From Pedobacter planticolens (lineage in GTDB: Bacteria > Bacteroidota > Bacteroidia > Sphingobacteriales > Sphingobacteriaceae), in contig NZ_WNXD01000001.1 of NCBI RefSeq assembly GCF_014172375.1, positions 558,001-622,000 of the forward strand: a stretch of 64,000 bases of DNA, written 5' to 3'. A program made the position numbers and the translations under genes. Positions within the stretch are counted from its first letter, which is position 1; every line of letters begins with the position of its first letter. The notes below the pieces were generated by a model. That model was not told the origin of the DNA. It ran no database searches and was given only the letters and a program-made list of their open reading frames with translations. Below, piece by piece: positions 53,138-62,781 of the stretch.

Positions 53138-54316
53138 TTATTTAAAGTTAAAATAAGTTTCTCTTAATTCTAATAACCATTTTTTAAATTGGGTTTTATT
53201 CCATTCTACTTGTCTCATTTGAATAATGAACCTTAACGTGTTAATGTATAGTGTAATTATTAATACTTGTATATGCTGATTAAAAAGGAGATAAGATACG
53301 ATTGAAAATATAGCTAAATAAGATGCACTTGCTAATAAAGGGCCAAACCAGCTTGGGTTATTTTCATCTTCATCTGGTGCTGGAAATAGCATTAGCCTAG
53401 AAAAAACGGTGTAACCAATAATTAAAAATAAAACCCACCACATACTCACTATATGCTGACCATCTTTTAACGTAAGATAAATGTTTAACAAAATTAATGT
53501 TCCTGGCGTTGAACCATAAATTGTATCATGCGCATCTGCATTAAAATCTCCTATTACAACAATTCGATCTTTTAAAAATTCATTAAAAATAACATCTTCG
53601 GGAAGTAATAATATTTCTGATAAAGTAACTACTGGATACTCTTTCTCCTCAAAAACCTCATGCGCTCTAATCTGATAATCGATAATCATAGAATTATGAC
53701 TTGCTTTACCATTATCCCAATGAATACCGTTTGAATAATTGAACTTTCTATGGTTTAGCTTTTCGTATAATAATACAGGGATAGTAGGTAAACTGTCGCT
53801 TTGAAATAGTTTAAACTTCAAAAAACCACTATTGGCCATTCTATAATCAGCAATTGCTTTTGGGACATGTAGATCTAATTTTTCTATATTTCCGTTTTTA
53901 TCAAAATGAGTTGGGAAAATAATATTATTCATTCCACTTACCGCATTTTGAAGTAAACTATCTTGGTCTGATTTTCCTTGTAAAAAAATATCACATATCG
54001 TAAATCTAATATCTTGCTGATGTTTTTTTATCACCTGAAATAGTTGTGCTAATTTTTCTCTATCAGTAATTACTTCATTTCCAAGTCCATCTTCTAAAGG
54101 TATCAATGCTTTATCATACGCTACATTGATAAAAATGAAATCTTTTTTTGGTGGGTCTTTATCGATGTGTAAAGCCAGTCGTTTAAAAATAGAAGACCAT
54201 TTGATTACTAGTTGTTCATCGCCATAAGTAAACCCTGTGCCCATCCAATATGCTGTAAAAGCTAAGAGTAAAAAGGCATGAAAGAAACTAATTAACCATT
54301 TAAATTTAGGACGCAT
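53138..54316 (-). CDS. CHASE2-domain-like membrane sensor protein
   Basis: A 392-residue protein from the ATG at 54316; the frame open to 54358 would overlap the caspase gene and has no better start. One N-terminal membrane segment (about 6-26) is followed by an extracytoplasmic CHASE2-like domain (FIFINVAYD.. to KDRIVVIGDFNADAHDTIYG with GTLILLNIYLTLKDG), then three membrane segments (about 295-375) and a short cytoplasmic tail. CHASE2 is a sensor domain normally attached to kinases, cyclases or caspases. Here no output domain is fused, so it may signal through the co-encoded proteases. Confidence 0.75.
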   Translation of the reverse strand: MRPKFKWLISFFHAFLLLAFTAYWMGTGFTYGDEQLVIKWSSIFKRLALHIDKDPPKKDFIFINVAYDKALIPLEDGLGNEVITDREKLAQLFQVIKKHQQDIRFTICDIFLQGKSDQDSLLQNAVSGMNNIIFPTHFDKNGNIEKLDLHVPKAIADYRMANSGFLKFKLFQSDSLPTIPVLLYEKLNHRKFNYSNGIHWDNGKASHNSMIIDYQIRAHEVFEEKEYPVVTLSEILLLPEDVIFNEFLKDRIVVIGDFNADAHDTIYGSTPGTLILLNIYLTLKDGQHIVSMWWVLFLIIGYTVFSRLMLFPAPDEDENNPSWFGPLLASASYLAIFSIVSYLLFNQHIQVLIITLYINTLRFIIQMRQVEWNKTQFKKWLLELRETYFNFK

Positions 54317-54323
54317 ATTGAAT

Positions 54324-56462
54324 TTACTTCTTACTAAAAATAAAATCACCGCCCACATGCCCTGCCAATTCTAGTGTTCCATAGCGTGGTTCTGTTTTGC
54401 TTTCTGTCATTACAGCCTCAATAATTTGATTAATGAACATTTTCTGGGCAGTTAGGTATTTCTCTTTGTTTTCGCTCAATGCTTTTACTAAGTACTTCAT
54501 AAATATACTTACATCTGGTACTTCGGTATCATTACCAGAGGTGATGGCAACACGAGTAATTTTGCTATCCATTTCTTTCATCGCCGCTGGCGCATCTGCA
54601 CCTAACCCACGAGATTTAAATACAGAACCAGAAAAACAGGCATCGGTAATGAGTAGGGTATGTCTTGCGGGTAATTCAGCAATCATGTCCAATACTTCTT
54701 TATTAGGCACCCAAGTATTTATGTCATTTCTCAAAGCATCGGTTAATAGCCAATAGCCTTTCTTTTCCTTGTCTACCCATATACCATGACCAGCATAAAA
54801 AATAACTAAGTTGTCTTCAGGTTGTAAAGCTTCCTTTAGCTCTAAAAATTTCTTTTTAAAATCTGTTCGTTGTGGATTAAATAGTGTGTAGATGTTTTCA
54901 TCAATGAAATTGTAATTGTTTTTAAGAATGAGTTTTAACTTGATTGCATCAGCAATAGGATTTTCTAAAGATGGAATAGTGGCATCATCATAATTTTGAC
55001 TAGCAATAAATACTGCATAGTTTTTGCCTTGTTTTTCTGTTACAGCAATTGGTGTTGCAGCTACTGTTGCAGAAGCTTTTTCTATTTCGAAAACTTGCTT
55101 AGTTGTATTTCCAGCAAGGTCAGTTGCTGCAATTTCAAATTTGTTTACCCCTTCGGCTAAGGGCACGGTTCCCCAAAAATCACCCACCTCTTTTACGTAA
55201 ACAGACAATCCGTTAATAGTAACAGATTTTAAACCAGAAGGATCTGGTGCCATTCCTTTAATCATTACATCTTTTCCTGCGGCAACAATTTTTAATCCAC
55301 GGGTATTGGTTGGTTCTAATATCTTTATTTCTGGTCCAGTTTTATCTGTTCTTCGAATAGTAACTTGATTGCCTTCCAGTTTAGCTAAACCCTCTAATGC
55401 GGGCTGGTAATCGGGATTAAAAATCAAGGCAGCTTCATAGTCTTTTTTGGCATTTGCAAAGTCATTTAGCCCAACATAAGCTTCAGCTCTTTTAGTATAG
55501 TGTCTAAATTTTCCAGGCCTTGGATATTTTGCCCAAAGTACTGTAAGCGGTTTCATTGCCTCCGTTAATAATGGTATTGCGATTTCATATTGCTTACGAC
55601 TCAAAGCTAATAGACTTTTATAGTATGATATGTTCTCTACACTTTGAATTCTACCAATATCTTCAATACTTTTTGCTAAATTTTCTGTATCACCTTTTCC
55701 ATAATAAGCGAGTGGTAATAATGTTTTTGCTAAACCTTTAGAGAGCATAAAATTTTCTCCACCAGAATTTAGCGTATTGGTAAGTAAACCAATCACTTCA
55801 TCATATTTTTTTTCAACCAGTAAAGCATAAATTTTTGTTTCAAAAATCCCTCTATCAAATTTTGCTTTTTCGCATGCTTCTTTTAAAATTTTCAAGCCTT
55901 CTACATCATCAGTAAAGTAGCACGATTGTAAGGTTTGAACGTATAATGCTTTTTCCGAATCTAAATTCATTGAGCCTTTGAAACCATTTTTTATCAATTT
56001 CATATATTCGGACTGGGCTACCCTAATATCTCCTCTAGAAAAATTAGTATTAGCTTTAAATGATCGAATACCTTCTATATATTCAGTGGAAGGACGATAA
56101 GAAAGTTTTACCATGGGCCCTATATTAGTATCATGTTCAATCAAAACTTGTGGGTAATTGATCAGGATGGTAATTAGATTGTCCAAAAGCTTATTAGCAC
56201 CTCTAATATCTCCTATTTCCATTTTTTTAAATGCGAGGTTATAAGCCCCATTGGTGATTGGATAAGTCTTTAGCGATTGATTATATAGTTTTTCAGCTTC
56301 AATTAAGTCGCCATTTTTTATTGCTTTATCTACTCTTTTTAATATTTCTTCTGCAGATCTATACAATTCTTTATCAGCCTTTTCCTGGGCTGCATCTTGT
56401 GCATAAAGAGATGAGAATGTTAATAAACACAATGTAAATAGGAGAAGTAGTTTTATTTTCAT
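54324..56462 (-). CDS. Secreted TPR/Ig-like/caspase-fold (C14) protease A
   Basis: A 712-residue protein; the ATG at 56462 gives a clean signal peptide (MKIKLLLLFTLCLLTFSSLYAQ), while 56468 is TTG. TPR-type helices fill about 25-370, an Ig-like domain about 373-465, and the caspase domain about 478-708. The dyad is intact: histidine 559 in FYAGHGIWVD and cysteine 609 in ITDACFSGS. The C-terminal half is nearly identical to that of the paralogue at 56523. Exported caspase-like enzymes cleave after a basic or acidic residue; specificity is unknown. Confidence 0.88.
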   Translation of the reverse strand: MKIKLLLLFTLCLLTFSSLYAQDAAQEKADKELYRSAEEILKRVDKAIKNGDLIEAEKLYNQSLKTYPITNGAYNLAFKKMEIGDIRGANKLLDNLITILINYPQVLIEHDTNIGPMVKLSYRPSTEYIEGIRSFKANTNFSRGDIRVAQSEYMKLIKNGFKGSMNLDSEKALYVQTLQSCYFTDDVEGLKILKEACEKAKFDRGIFETKIYALLVEKKYDEVIGLLTNTLNSGGENFMLSKGLAKTLLPLAYYGKGDTENLAKSIEDIGRIQSVENISYYKSLLALSRKQYEIAIPLLTEAMKPLTVLWAKYPRPGKFRHYTKRAEAYVGLNDFANAKKDYEAALIFNPDYQPALEGLAKLEGNQVTIRRTDKTGPEIKILEPTNTRGLKIVAAGKDVMIKGMAPDPSGLKSVTINGLSVYVKEVGDFWGTVPLAEGVNKFEIAATDLAGNTTKQVFEIEKASATVAATPIAVTEKQGKNYAVFIASQNYDDATIPSLENPIADAIKLKLILKNNYNFIDENIYTLFNPQRTDFKKKFLELKEALQPEDNLVIFYAGHGIWVDKEKKGYWLLTDALRNDINTWVPNKEVLDMIAELPARHTLLITDACFSGSVFKSRGLGADAPAAMKEMDSKITRVAITSGNDTEVPDVSIFMKYLVKALSENKEKYLTAQKMFINQIIEAVMTESKTEPRYGTLELAGHVGGDFIFSKK

Positions 56463-56522
56463 GTCCAAGTTTTTTTAATGTTGTAATGACTTCATAGATT
56501 GTTCGTTGCTTTTTCTTTATAC

Positions 56523-58703
56523 TTATTTCTTGCTAAATATAAAATCCCCACCAACATGCCCAGCCAGTTCTAATGTTCCATACCTTGGTTCTGTTTTGCT
56601 TTCTGTCATTACTGCCTCAATAATTTGGGTAATGAACATTTTCTGTGCGGTTAGGTATTTCTCTTTGTTTTCGCTCAACGCTTTTACTAGATACTTCATA
56701 AAAACACTTACATCAGGTACTTCGGTGTCGTTACCAGAGGTGATGGCAACACGAGTAATTTTGCTGTCCATTTCTTTCATCGCTGCTGGCGCATCTGCTC
56801 CTAAACCACGAGATTTAAATACAGAGCCAGAAAAACAGGCATCGGTAATTAATAAAGTGTGCCTAGCAGGAAGCTCTGCAATCATATCTAACACTTGTTT
56901 GTTGGGCACCCAAGTATTTACATCATTTCTCAAAGCATCGGTTAATAACCAATAGCCTTTCTTTTCTTTATCAACCCAAATACCATGACCGGCATAAAAA
57001 ATAACTAGGTTATCTTCTGGCTGTAAAACTTCCTTTAGCTCTAAAAACTTCTTTTTAAAATCATCACGTTGTGGATTAAACAAGTTATAGATATTATCTT
57101 CGGAGAAATTATAATTGTTTTTAAGAATGAGTTTTAACTTGATTGCATCTGCAATCGGGTTTTCTAAAGATGGTATTGTCGCATCATCATAATTTTGACT
57201 AGCAATAAATACCGCATAGTTTTTGCCTTGTTTTTCTGTTACGGCAATTGGTGTTGCAGCTACAGTTGCAGAAGCTTTTTCAATTTCGAAGATTTGTTTG
57301 GTTACATTTCCCGCTAGATCTGTTGCCGCAATCTCAAATTTATTTACTCCATCGGCTAAGGGCACGGTTCCCCAAAAATCACCCACCTCTTTTACGTAAA
57401 CAGACAATCCATTAATAGTAACAGATTTTAAACCAGAAGGATCTAGTGCCATCCCTTTAATCATTACATCTTTTCCTGCAGCAACAATTTTTAATCCACG
57501 AGTATTTGTTGGTTCTAATATTTTAATTTCTGGACCAGTCTTATCTGTTTTTCGAATAGTTACTTGATTACCCTCAAGTTTTGCTAATCCATTAATTGCT
57601 GGGCTGTAATCTGGAAAGTAAAGCAATGCAGTTTCATAACTCTGTTTAGCATTTACTAAGTCATTTAAACCTAAATAAGCCTCAGCTTTTTTGGTATAAG
57701 TTACTTGTTGAGCATATAAAGTTCCATATTTAAAAGACCCAGGTTTAAAGCTAAGATTTACACTGAAGCGCTCTAATGCTCCTGGATAATTTTTTTCTGC
57801 AAGGGCTATTAAACCACCTAAAAATGCAATATCTGGCGAATTTCTTGAATAGACTATGTTTTTAATTGCTGCTTCATAATATATTTTTGATTGCTCAATA
57901 TTTCCCAATCCTAATTGAGCTTCAGAATTTATGAGGTTAGACTTTACAGTCCAAATATGCTTATCAGACCTATCTGCTTCTTTCAATTGTTCTGAAAATT
58001 TAACAGCATTTGTATAATCGCCTTTGGCTAGTGCTAATTTTGCTGTAAGGTAAATTGGTGTAAGTTGGGTGCCTTGGCCCAACAAAAGTGTTTTATTCTT
58101 ATTGTTAACATAGAATTTAGTAAGCTCATTTATTACTTCTTGTGTAATAGTGTAATCTGAAACTTGCAAAGAGGTTTCTCCTAGCATAGCCATACTAACT
58201 GGATCTAATGTGCCATCCCTTTTTAATAGCAACATTTCTTCATGCGCAATTTTAATGTCTCCTTTATCAAAGTTGTTTTTAGCCTTCGCCAAGTGTAAAA
58301 ATTTAATATATTCGGCAGAAGGTTGATACGAAAGTTTTGCAATACCTCCTATATTAGTATAATTTTCTATCAAAATTTGTGGTCGACTTGCTAAACTATT
58401 AATTAAATTATCCCAAACCTTATTAGCGCCTTTAATGTCTCCTATTTCTATTTTTTTTAATGAAAGGGTACTAAATCCGATTGGGATAGGATATATTTTT
58501 AATGATTCGTTAAAAAATTTTTCAGCTTCAATTAAGTCGTCATTTCTTAGTGCTTTGATACCTTTATTTGATAATTCAAGTGCTTTTAAATACAATTCTT
58601 TATCAGCTTTTTTCTGGTCTTCATCTTGTGCATAAAGAGATAAGGATGTTAAAAAACACAATGCAATTAGCACTATTATTTTAAAAAAGGAAAATTTAAT
58701 CAT
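56523..58703 (-). CDS. Secreted TPR/Ig-like/caspase-fold (C14) protease B
   Basis: A 726-residue paralogue of protease A, starting at the ATG at 58703 (MIKFSFFKIIVLIALCFLTS, then LSLYAQ, signal peptide); the 58745 start would add 14 residues inside the previous gene. It keeps TPR helices, the Ig-like domain and the caspase domain with dyad histidine 573 and cysteine 623. The last ~335 residues differ from protease A at only about 15 positions, the TPR part at many. It starts 23 bp after the papain-like gene. Confidence 0.88.
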   Translation of the reverse strand: MIKFSFFKIIVLIALCFLTSLSLYAQDEDQKKADKELYLKALELSNKGIKALRNDDLIEAEKFFNESLKIYPIPIGFSTLSLKKIEIGDIKGANKVWDNLINSLASRPQILIENYTNIGGIAKLSYQPSAEYIKFLHLAKAKNNFDKGDIKIAHEEMLLLKRDGTLDPVSMAMLGETSLQVSDYTITQEVINELTKFYVNNKNKTLLLGQGTQLTPIYLTAKLALAKGDYTNAVKFSEQLKEADRSDKHIWTVKSNLINSEAQLGLGNIEQSKIYYEAAIKNIVYSRNSPDIAFLGGLIALAEKNYPGALERFSVNLSFKPGSFKYGTLYAQQVTYTKKAEAYLGLNDLVNAKQSYETALLYFPDYSPAINGLAKLEGNQVTIRKTDKTGPEIKILEPTNTRGLKIVAAGKDVMIKGMALDPSGLKSVTINGLSVYVKEVGDFWGTVPLADGVNKFEIAATDLAGNVTKQIFEIEKASATVAATPIAVTEKQGKNYAVFIASQNYDDATIPSLENPIADAIKLKLILKNNYNFSEDNIYNLFNPQRDDFKKKFLELKEVLQPEDNLVIFYAGHGIWVDKEKKGYWLLTDALRNDVNTWVPNKQVLDMIAELPARHTLLITDACFSGSVFKSRGLGADAPAAMKEMDSKITRVAITSGNDTEVPDVSVFMKYLVKALSENKEKYLTAQKMFITQIIEAVMTESKTEPRYGTLELAGHVGGDFIFSKK

Positions 58704-58725
58704 GTGATGAACGTTTTTATATTTG

Positions 58726-60153
58726 CTACTTATGCTCCAATTCAACCATCATAGGTACAATTGTTTTGCCTTTGCTAAATGCAGTAAAACTGATTTTATC
58801 TTTCGTGAAACTGATATCTGTTGGATTTACGATTTTCTCACCAATTACCTTAAAAATACGCTCGCTAAATGTGCCTTGTTGAGCGCCTATTTTTTTAATG
58901 ATATCGTTAATGTTGAGCTCATTCTTGCTATATAAAACACATAAAAAGTCCTTGCCAGCTTTATTGTCAAATTCTATAAAGTGATCTTCATCTGGTATAG
59001 CAACATCATTTTTCTTATCAGTTAAAGCAGCACTAATTCCATCTTCATAGGGGAATATTTTGGTAATTTCATTAGTTAAATCTGTACTAATGGCATACAC
59101 ATAAGCGGGTTCATTGTTAGAAATATAAATTCTAAATCTTGTGCCAGTAGTATAAACATCAGCAGTTTGATAAACAGTTAATGGTCCAGCAGCGGGTTTA
59201 GCTGGGACAACTTTCAGCCCTCTGGTAGAAGTATATAACGTTGATGGCATGTCTTTTCCATCAGCTAGGGTCAATCTAATTTGTCCACTTAAATCAGCTA
59301 CTGCTGGCTTAACTTCTGGTAAGTCTATAAATTCAAAAGCATACCATGTGTATTTTGCAAAATCGGCATATTTAATCCACATGTAACCTTCATTTCCCCA
59401 ATTTGGACCCCAACTGTTTTGAATTTCGAAAGCGCCACCTTCTTTAGCATCATCATAACCCACTACGCATAAAGCATGTCCCCCAATTTTAGGATCGGCA
59501 GGTTCAGTTGGTTTCCAAACTCCATATGCAGTTACAAATGATGTCGGACAAACCATACCAAATACCACAGGTTTTTTTTCTGAAATAGATTTTTTTACAG
59601 ATTGTATTTTAATTTCATCTGCTGCGTTCGTATCAAAAAGACGCATGTAATCTTTTATTTTACCTGTTTCTGCAGTTGTGTATTGTGCTAGTGTTAAAGT
59701 TGGTGTGCACGCAACAGGTAATTGACTGTAAGGAATTAAGCCCTTATTTTTCATCAATTCGAAAGCTGCAGCAACAGTAGTACCCTTCTTACAAGCCTGG
59801 TCTTCTGGACTGAGCATGCGAAATAGAAACGCTGGAGCAAATGCTTTTGCAGTAATTTCTTTTTTATCTATCCAGTTATTTTTAATAGCCTCAACAATGG
59901 TTCTTCCGCAATATGCCGAAGCCCAAGCTGTACAAGTTCCGTAAGCGCCTTGGCTGCCGGGAATTGGAGCATATTGTTTAAGCGATGCAGATGGGGGAGT
60001 AGATGTTAAACTACGGGTTAATTTTGCCTTTTTGTTAATGGCTTGATAGGCACCATCATCAAAAGTCATACCCATGCCAAATTTCGATTGTGCACTTGCA
60101 AAAAAAGAAAATAGACAAAATAATGCGATGCTAAAAAGTTGTTTCTTTCTCAT
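58726..60153 (-). CDS. Secreted papain-like (C1) cysteine peptidase with DUF4384-like tail
   Basis: A 475-residue protein with a signal peptide (MRKKQLFSIALFCLFSFFASAQ). The papain site is complete and correctly spaced: Q68 and C74 in SQGAYGTCTAWAS (as Q19/C25 in papain), H226 in GGHALCVVGYD and N246 in IQNSWGPNWG. A DUF4384-like beta domain (about 330-430: TGTRFRIYISNNEPAYVYAI..) and a further tail follow. It opens the five-gene minus-strand operon. It could activate or process the caspase-like proteins; this is inference. Confidence 0.9.
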   Translation of the reverse strand: MRKKQLFSIALFCLFSFFASAQSKFGMGMTFDDGAYQAINKKAKLTRSLTSTPPSASLKQYAPIPGSQGAYGTCTAWASAYCGRTIVEAIKNNWIDKKEITAKAFAPAFLFRMLSPEDQACKKGTTVAAAFELMKNKGLIPYSQLPVACTPTLTLAQYTTAETGKIKDYMRLFDTNAADEIKIQSVKKSISEKKPVVFGMVCPTSFVTAYGVWKPTEPADPKIGGHALCVVGYDDAKEGGAFEIQNSWGPNWGNEGYMWIKYADFAKYTWYAFEFIDLPEVKPAVADLSGQIRLTLADGKDMPSTLYTSTRGLKVVPAKPAAGPLTVYQTADVYTTGTRFRIYISNNEPAYVYAISTDLTNEITKIFPYEDGISAALTDKKNDVAIPDEDHFIEFDNKAGKDFLCVLYSKNELNINDIIKKIGAQQGTFSERIFKVIGEKIVNPTDISFTKDKISFTAFSKGKTIVPMMVELEHK

Positions 60154-60202
60154 ACATCTAATCTATTGAAAAATGTGCTGTTATGCATTGATTTTAAACA
60201 AA

Positions 60203-60220
60203 ATACCTAAAAATAGGTAT
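60203..60220. repeat. Small palindrome ATACCTA-AAAA-TAGGTAT
   Basis: A perfect 7-bp palindrome 50 bp before the papain-like gene. It could be an operator for the caspase operon or a leader hairpin. No other copy is seen in the window. Confidence 0.3.
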
Positions 60221-60309
60221 GCCAGTTTTTATTGATTTAGAAAGCAGTATAAAACTGCTACTTTCTTGATAGGTAGCTAAGTTTCTATACACGTTTCGTT
60301 AGTTAAATT

Positions 60310-60342
60310 TTGTATAAATTAATTATTACACAAACGTTTGTG
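60310..60342 (+). promoter_or_regulatory. Galactosidase operon promoter with LacI-type operator
   Basis: CACAAACGTTTGTG (60329-60342) is a perfect palindrome with the AACGTT core common in LacI-family sites. It overlaps the -7-like AACGTTTG (60333-60340; seven of eight matches to TAnnTTTG), with TTG at 60310. A repressor bound here would block the promoter of the GH35-GH27 operon. Confidence 0.5.
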
Positions 60343-60451
60343 CTAAGATTTATGGTTGTAAAAGAGTGCATTAGGCTATTTGTTAAGGTATTAATTCCTA
60401 ATTTGCTCATGCAATACTAAATCAACCAACAGTAAAACCAAGTATAAATTA

Positions 60452-62770
60452 ATGAAGAATCTTAAACTAGCAATCATTGCTTTTGCACTATTTTTTGGTA
60501 GCGAAGTAAAAGCACAACAAGCAAAAACCTTTGCTATAGGTACAGAGCATTTTGAGCTTAATGGTAAACCTTATGTAATTCGCTGCGGTGAAATGCACTT
60601 TGCTCGTATTCCGAAAGCAGAATGGCGTGATCGTTTAAAAATGGCCAAAGCAATGGGCCTAAATACAGTTTGTGCCTATCTTTTTTGGAATATGCACGAA
60701 AATCAAAAGGATCAATTTACGTGGAGTGGACAAGCTGATGCAAAAACCTTTTGTAAAATAGCACAAGAAGAAGGTTTATATGTGATTTTAAGACCTGGAC
60801 CTTATTCTTGCGCCGAGTGGGAATTTGGTGGTTTTCCATGGTGGTTATTGAAAGATAAATCAATCAAATTGCGTACTCAACACCCTTATTTTTTAGAGCG
60901 AAGTAAAAAATACTTACTAGCGGTTGGTAAAGAACTAGCTCCATTACAAATTAATAAAGGCGGTAATATTTTAATGGTTCAGGTAGAAAATGAATACGGC
61001 AGTTATGGAAATGATAAAGCTTATATGAATATCATTAAAGCTGATTTGCAAGAAGCTGGATTTACGGTTCCATTGTTCCATTGCGATGGGCCATCTCAGT
61101 TAAAAGCAGATCACCCAGATGGTTTATTTGCCGTAGTAAATTTTGGTAGTAATCCTGAAGCAAATTTTAAAGCATTAAGAGCAATTCAGCCTACTGGCCC
61201 ATTAATGAGTGGAGAATATTATCCTGGTTGGTTTGATAGCTGGGGTCGCCCGCACCATAAAGGCGATACCAAAAGAATTGTGAATGAATTGAAATACATG
61301 TTAGATCAAAAAGCATCTTTCAGCATTTATATGGTACATGGAGGTACAACTTTTGGAACATACAGCGGTGCAAATTCTCCACCATATTTGCCACAAACCA
61401 GTAGTTACGATTACGATGCGCCGATTGATGAAGCAGGAAATCCGACAGAGAAATTTTATGCATTACGAGAATTATTTGGACAGTATTTACAAGAAGGGGA
61501 AACTTTACCTAACGTTCCTGCTAAACATAAATTTCAAACATTAGCTCCAGTAAAGTTTACATCGTTTGCTAGCTTAAATCAGAATTTACCAAAACCTGTA
61601 TTAAGCGATACAACAATATTGATGGAAGATTTGAATCAAGATTTTGGTTGTGTGTTATATAAATCTACTATTCCGGCAGGGGCAAAAACAATGCTAACTT
61701 TTGATGAAATTCACGATTACGCATTGATTTATATTGATAACAAATTAATCGGAAGCCTTGACAGAAGAAAAGCTAAATACAGTTTAGAAATCCCCGCTAG
61801 AGCGAAAACTGCTCAACTTTCGGTGTTAGTAGAAGCAACAGGTCGTGTAAACTACGGCGGGCATATGCACGATAGAAAAGGTATCCATGGACGTGTATTT
61901 TTAGTGAATGCTAACCAAAAAACTGAAATCAAAAACTGGAAAAATTACCCAATTCGTTTAGGCGATGTCACTATTCCAGTAAAATATCAGGCTTATGCCA
62001 ACCAAAAACCAGAAGCAGGTTTTTACAAAGGTACTTTTATAGTAAATAACATTGAAGACACGTATTTGGATGTAAGCAAATGGAACAAGGGTTTAGTGTG
62101 GGTAAATGGACATTGCTTAAGTCGTTTTTGGAGTATTGGTCCAACGCAAACCATGTTAGTGCCAGAAAGTTGGTTGAAAAAAGGAGCTAACGAAGTGATT
62201 GTGTTTGATTTATATGGTTCGGCGAAACCAGCATTGACGTTCTTGGATCATCCAATATTAGATCAAGTAAATGAACCACAACCAGAAAAACATAGAAATG
62301 CTAACCAAAAATGGGATGCAATTGGGTTAACTGCTTGGGCAGAGGGTACGTTTGAAAATAATAACAAATGGCAAACTGCAGCAGCAAAACCAACTTTAGG
62401 AAGATACTTTGCTTTAGATGCACTTTCAGAACAAAAAGGTCAGCCATTTACAACTATTGCCGAGATAAATATATACGATAAAAACGGCAACGAAATACCT
62501 CGAACCAATTGGAAAGTTGTATTTGCCGATAGCGAAGAAATAGGTGGCGATGATGGTAGTGCGGTAAACGTTTTCGATTTGCAATTTACCAGTGTTTGGC
62601 ATACAGAATGGGAAAATCGTTCGCCAAAACCACCACATCAAATCGTACTAGATTTAGGTAAAAACTATGAAATAGGAAGTATTAAAGTATTGCCTAGACA
62701 AGATAATGCCAACGGGCGAATTAAAGATTACAAAATCTATTTATCAACCACTTTATTTAAAGGATTATAA
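60452..62770 (+). CDS. Secreted GH35 beta-galactosidase
   Basis: A 772-residue glycosidase with signal peptide (MKNLKLAIIAFALFFGSEVKA). The GH35 catalytic barrel has the ELNGKPYVIRCGEMHFARIP substrate loop, acid/base glutamate in QVENEYGSYG and nucleophile glutamate in SGEYYPGWFD. Beta-sandwich domains follow, and the last ~140 residues look like a discoidin-type carbohydrate-binding domain (DLGKNYEIGSIKVLPRQDN). It removes terminal beta-galactose from plant or other glycans. It is co-transcribed with the GH27 gene 12 bp on. Confidence 0.92.
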   Translation: MKNLKLAIIAFALFFGSEVKAQQAKTFAIGTEHFELNGKPYVIRCGEMHFARIPKAEWRDRLKMAKAMGLNTVCAYLFWNMHENQKDQFTWSGQADAKTFCKIAQEEGLYVILRPGPYSCAEWEFGGFPWWLLKDKSIKLRTQHPYFLERSKKYLLAVGKELAPLQINKGGNILMVQVENEYGSYGNDKAYMNIIKADLQEAGFTVPLFHCDGPSQLKADHPDGLFAVVNFGSNPEANFKALRAIQPTGPLMSGEYYPGWFDSWGRPHHKGDTKRIVNELKYMLDQKASFSIYMVHGGTTFGTYSGANSPPYLPQTSSYDYDAPIDEAGNPTEKFYALRELFGQYLQEGETLPNVPAKHKFQTLAPVKFTSFASLNQNLPKPVLSDTTILMEDLNQDFGCVLYKSTIPAGAKTMLTFDEIHDYALIYIDNKLIGSLDRRKAKYSLEIPARAKTAQLSVLVEATGRVNYGGHMHDRKGIHGRVFLVNANQKTEIKNWKNYPIRLGDVTIPVKYQAYANQKPEAGFYKGTFIVNNIEDTYLDVSKWNKGLVWVNGHCLSRFWSIGPTQTMLVPESWLKKGANEVIVFDLYGSAKPALTFLDHPILDQVNEPQPEKHRNANQKWDAIGLTAWAEGTFENNNKWQTAAAKPTLGRYFALDALSEQKGQPFTTIAEINIYDKNGNEIPRTNWKVVFADSEEIGGDDGSAVNVFDLQFTSVWHTEWENRSPKPPHQIVLDLGKNYEIGSIKVLPRQDNANGRIKDYKIYLSTTLFKGL

Positions 62771-62781
62771 AACACACACAA

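Noticed and set aside
54433-54756. Plus-strand frame of 107 residues, with a counterpart at 56506-56955
   Set aside because: Antisense to the conserved caspase domain. The two resemble each other only because the caspase genes do.
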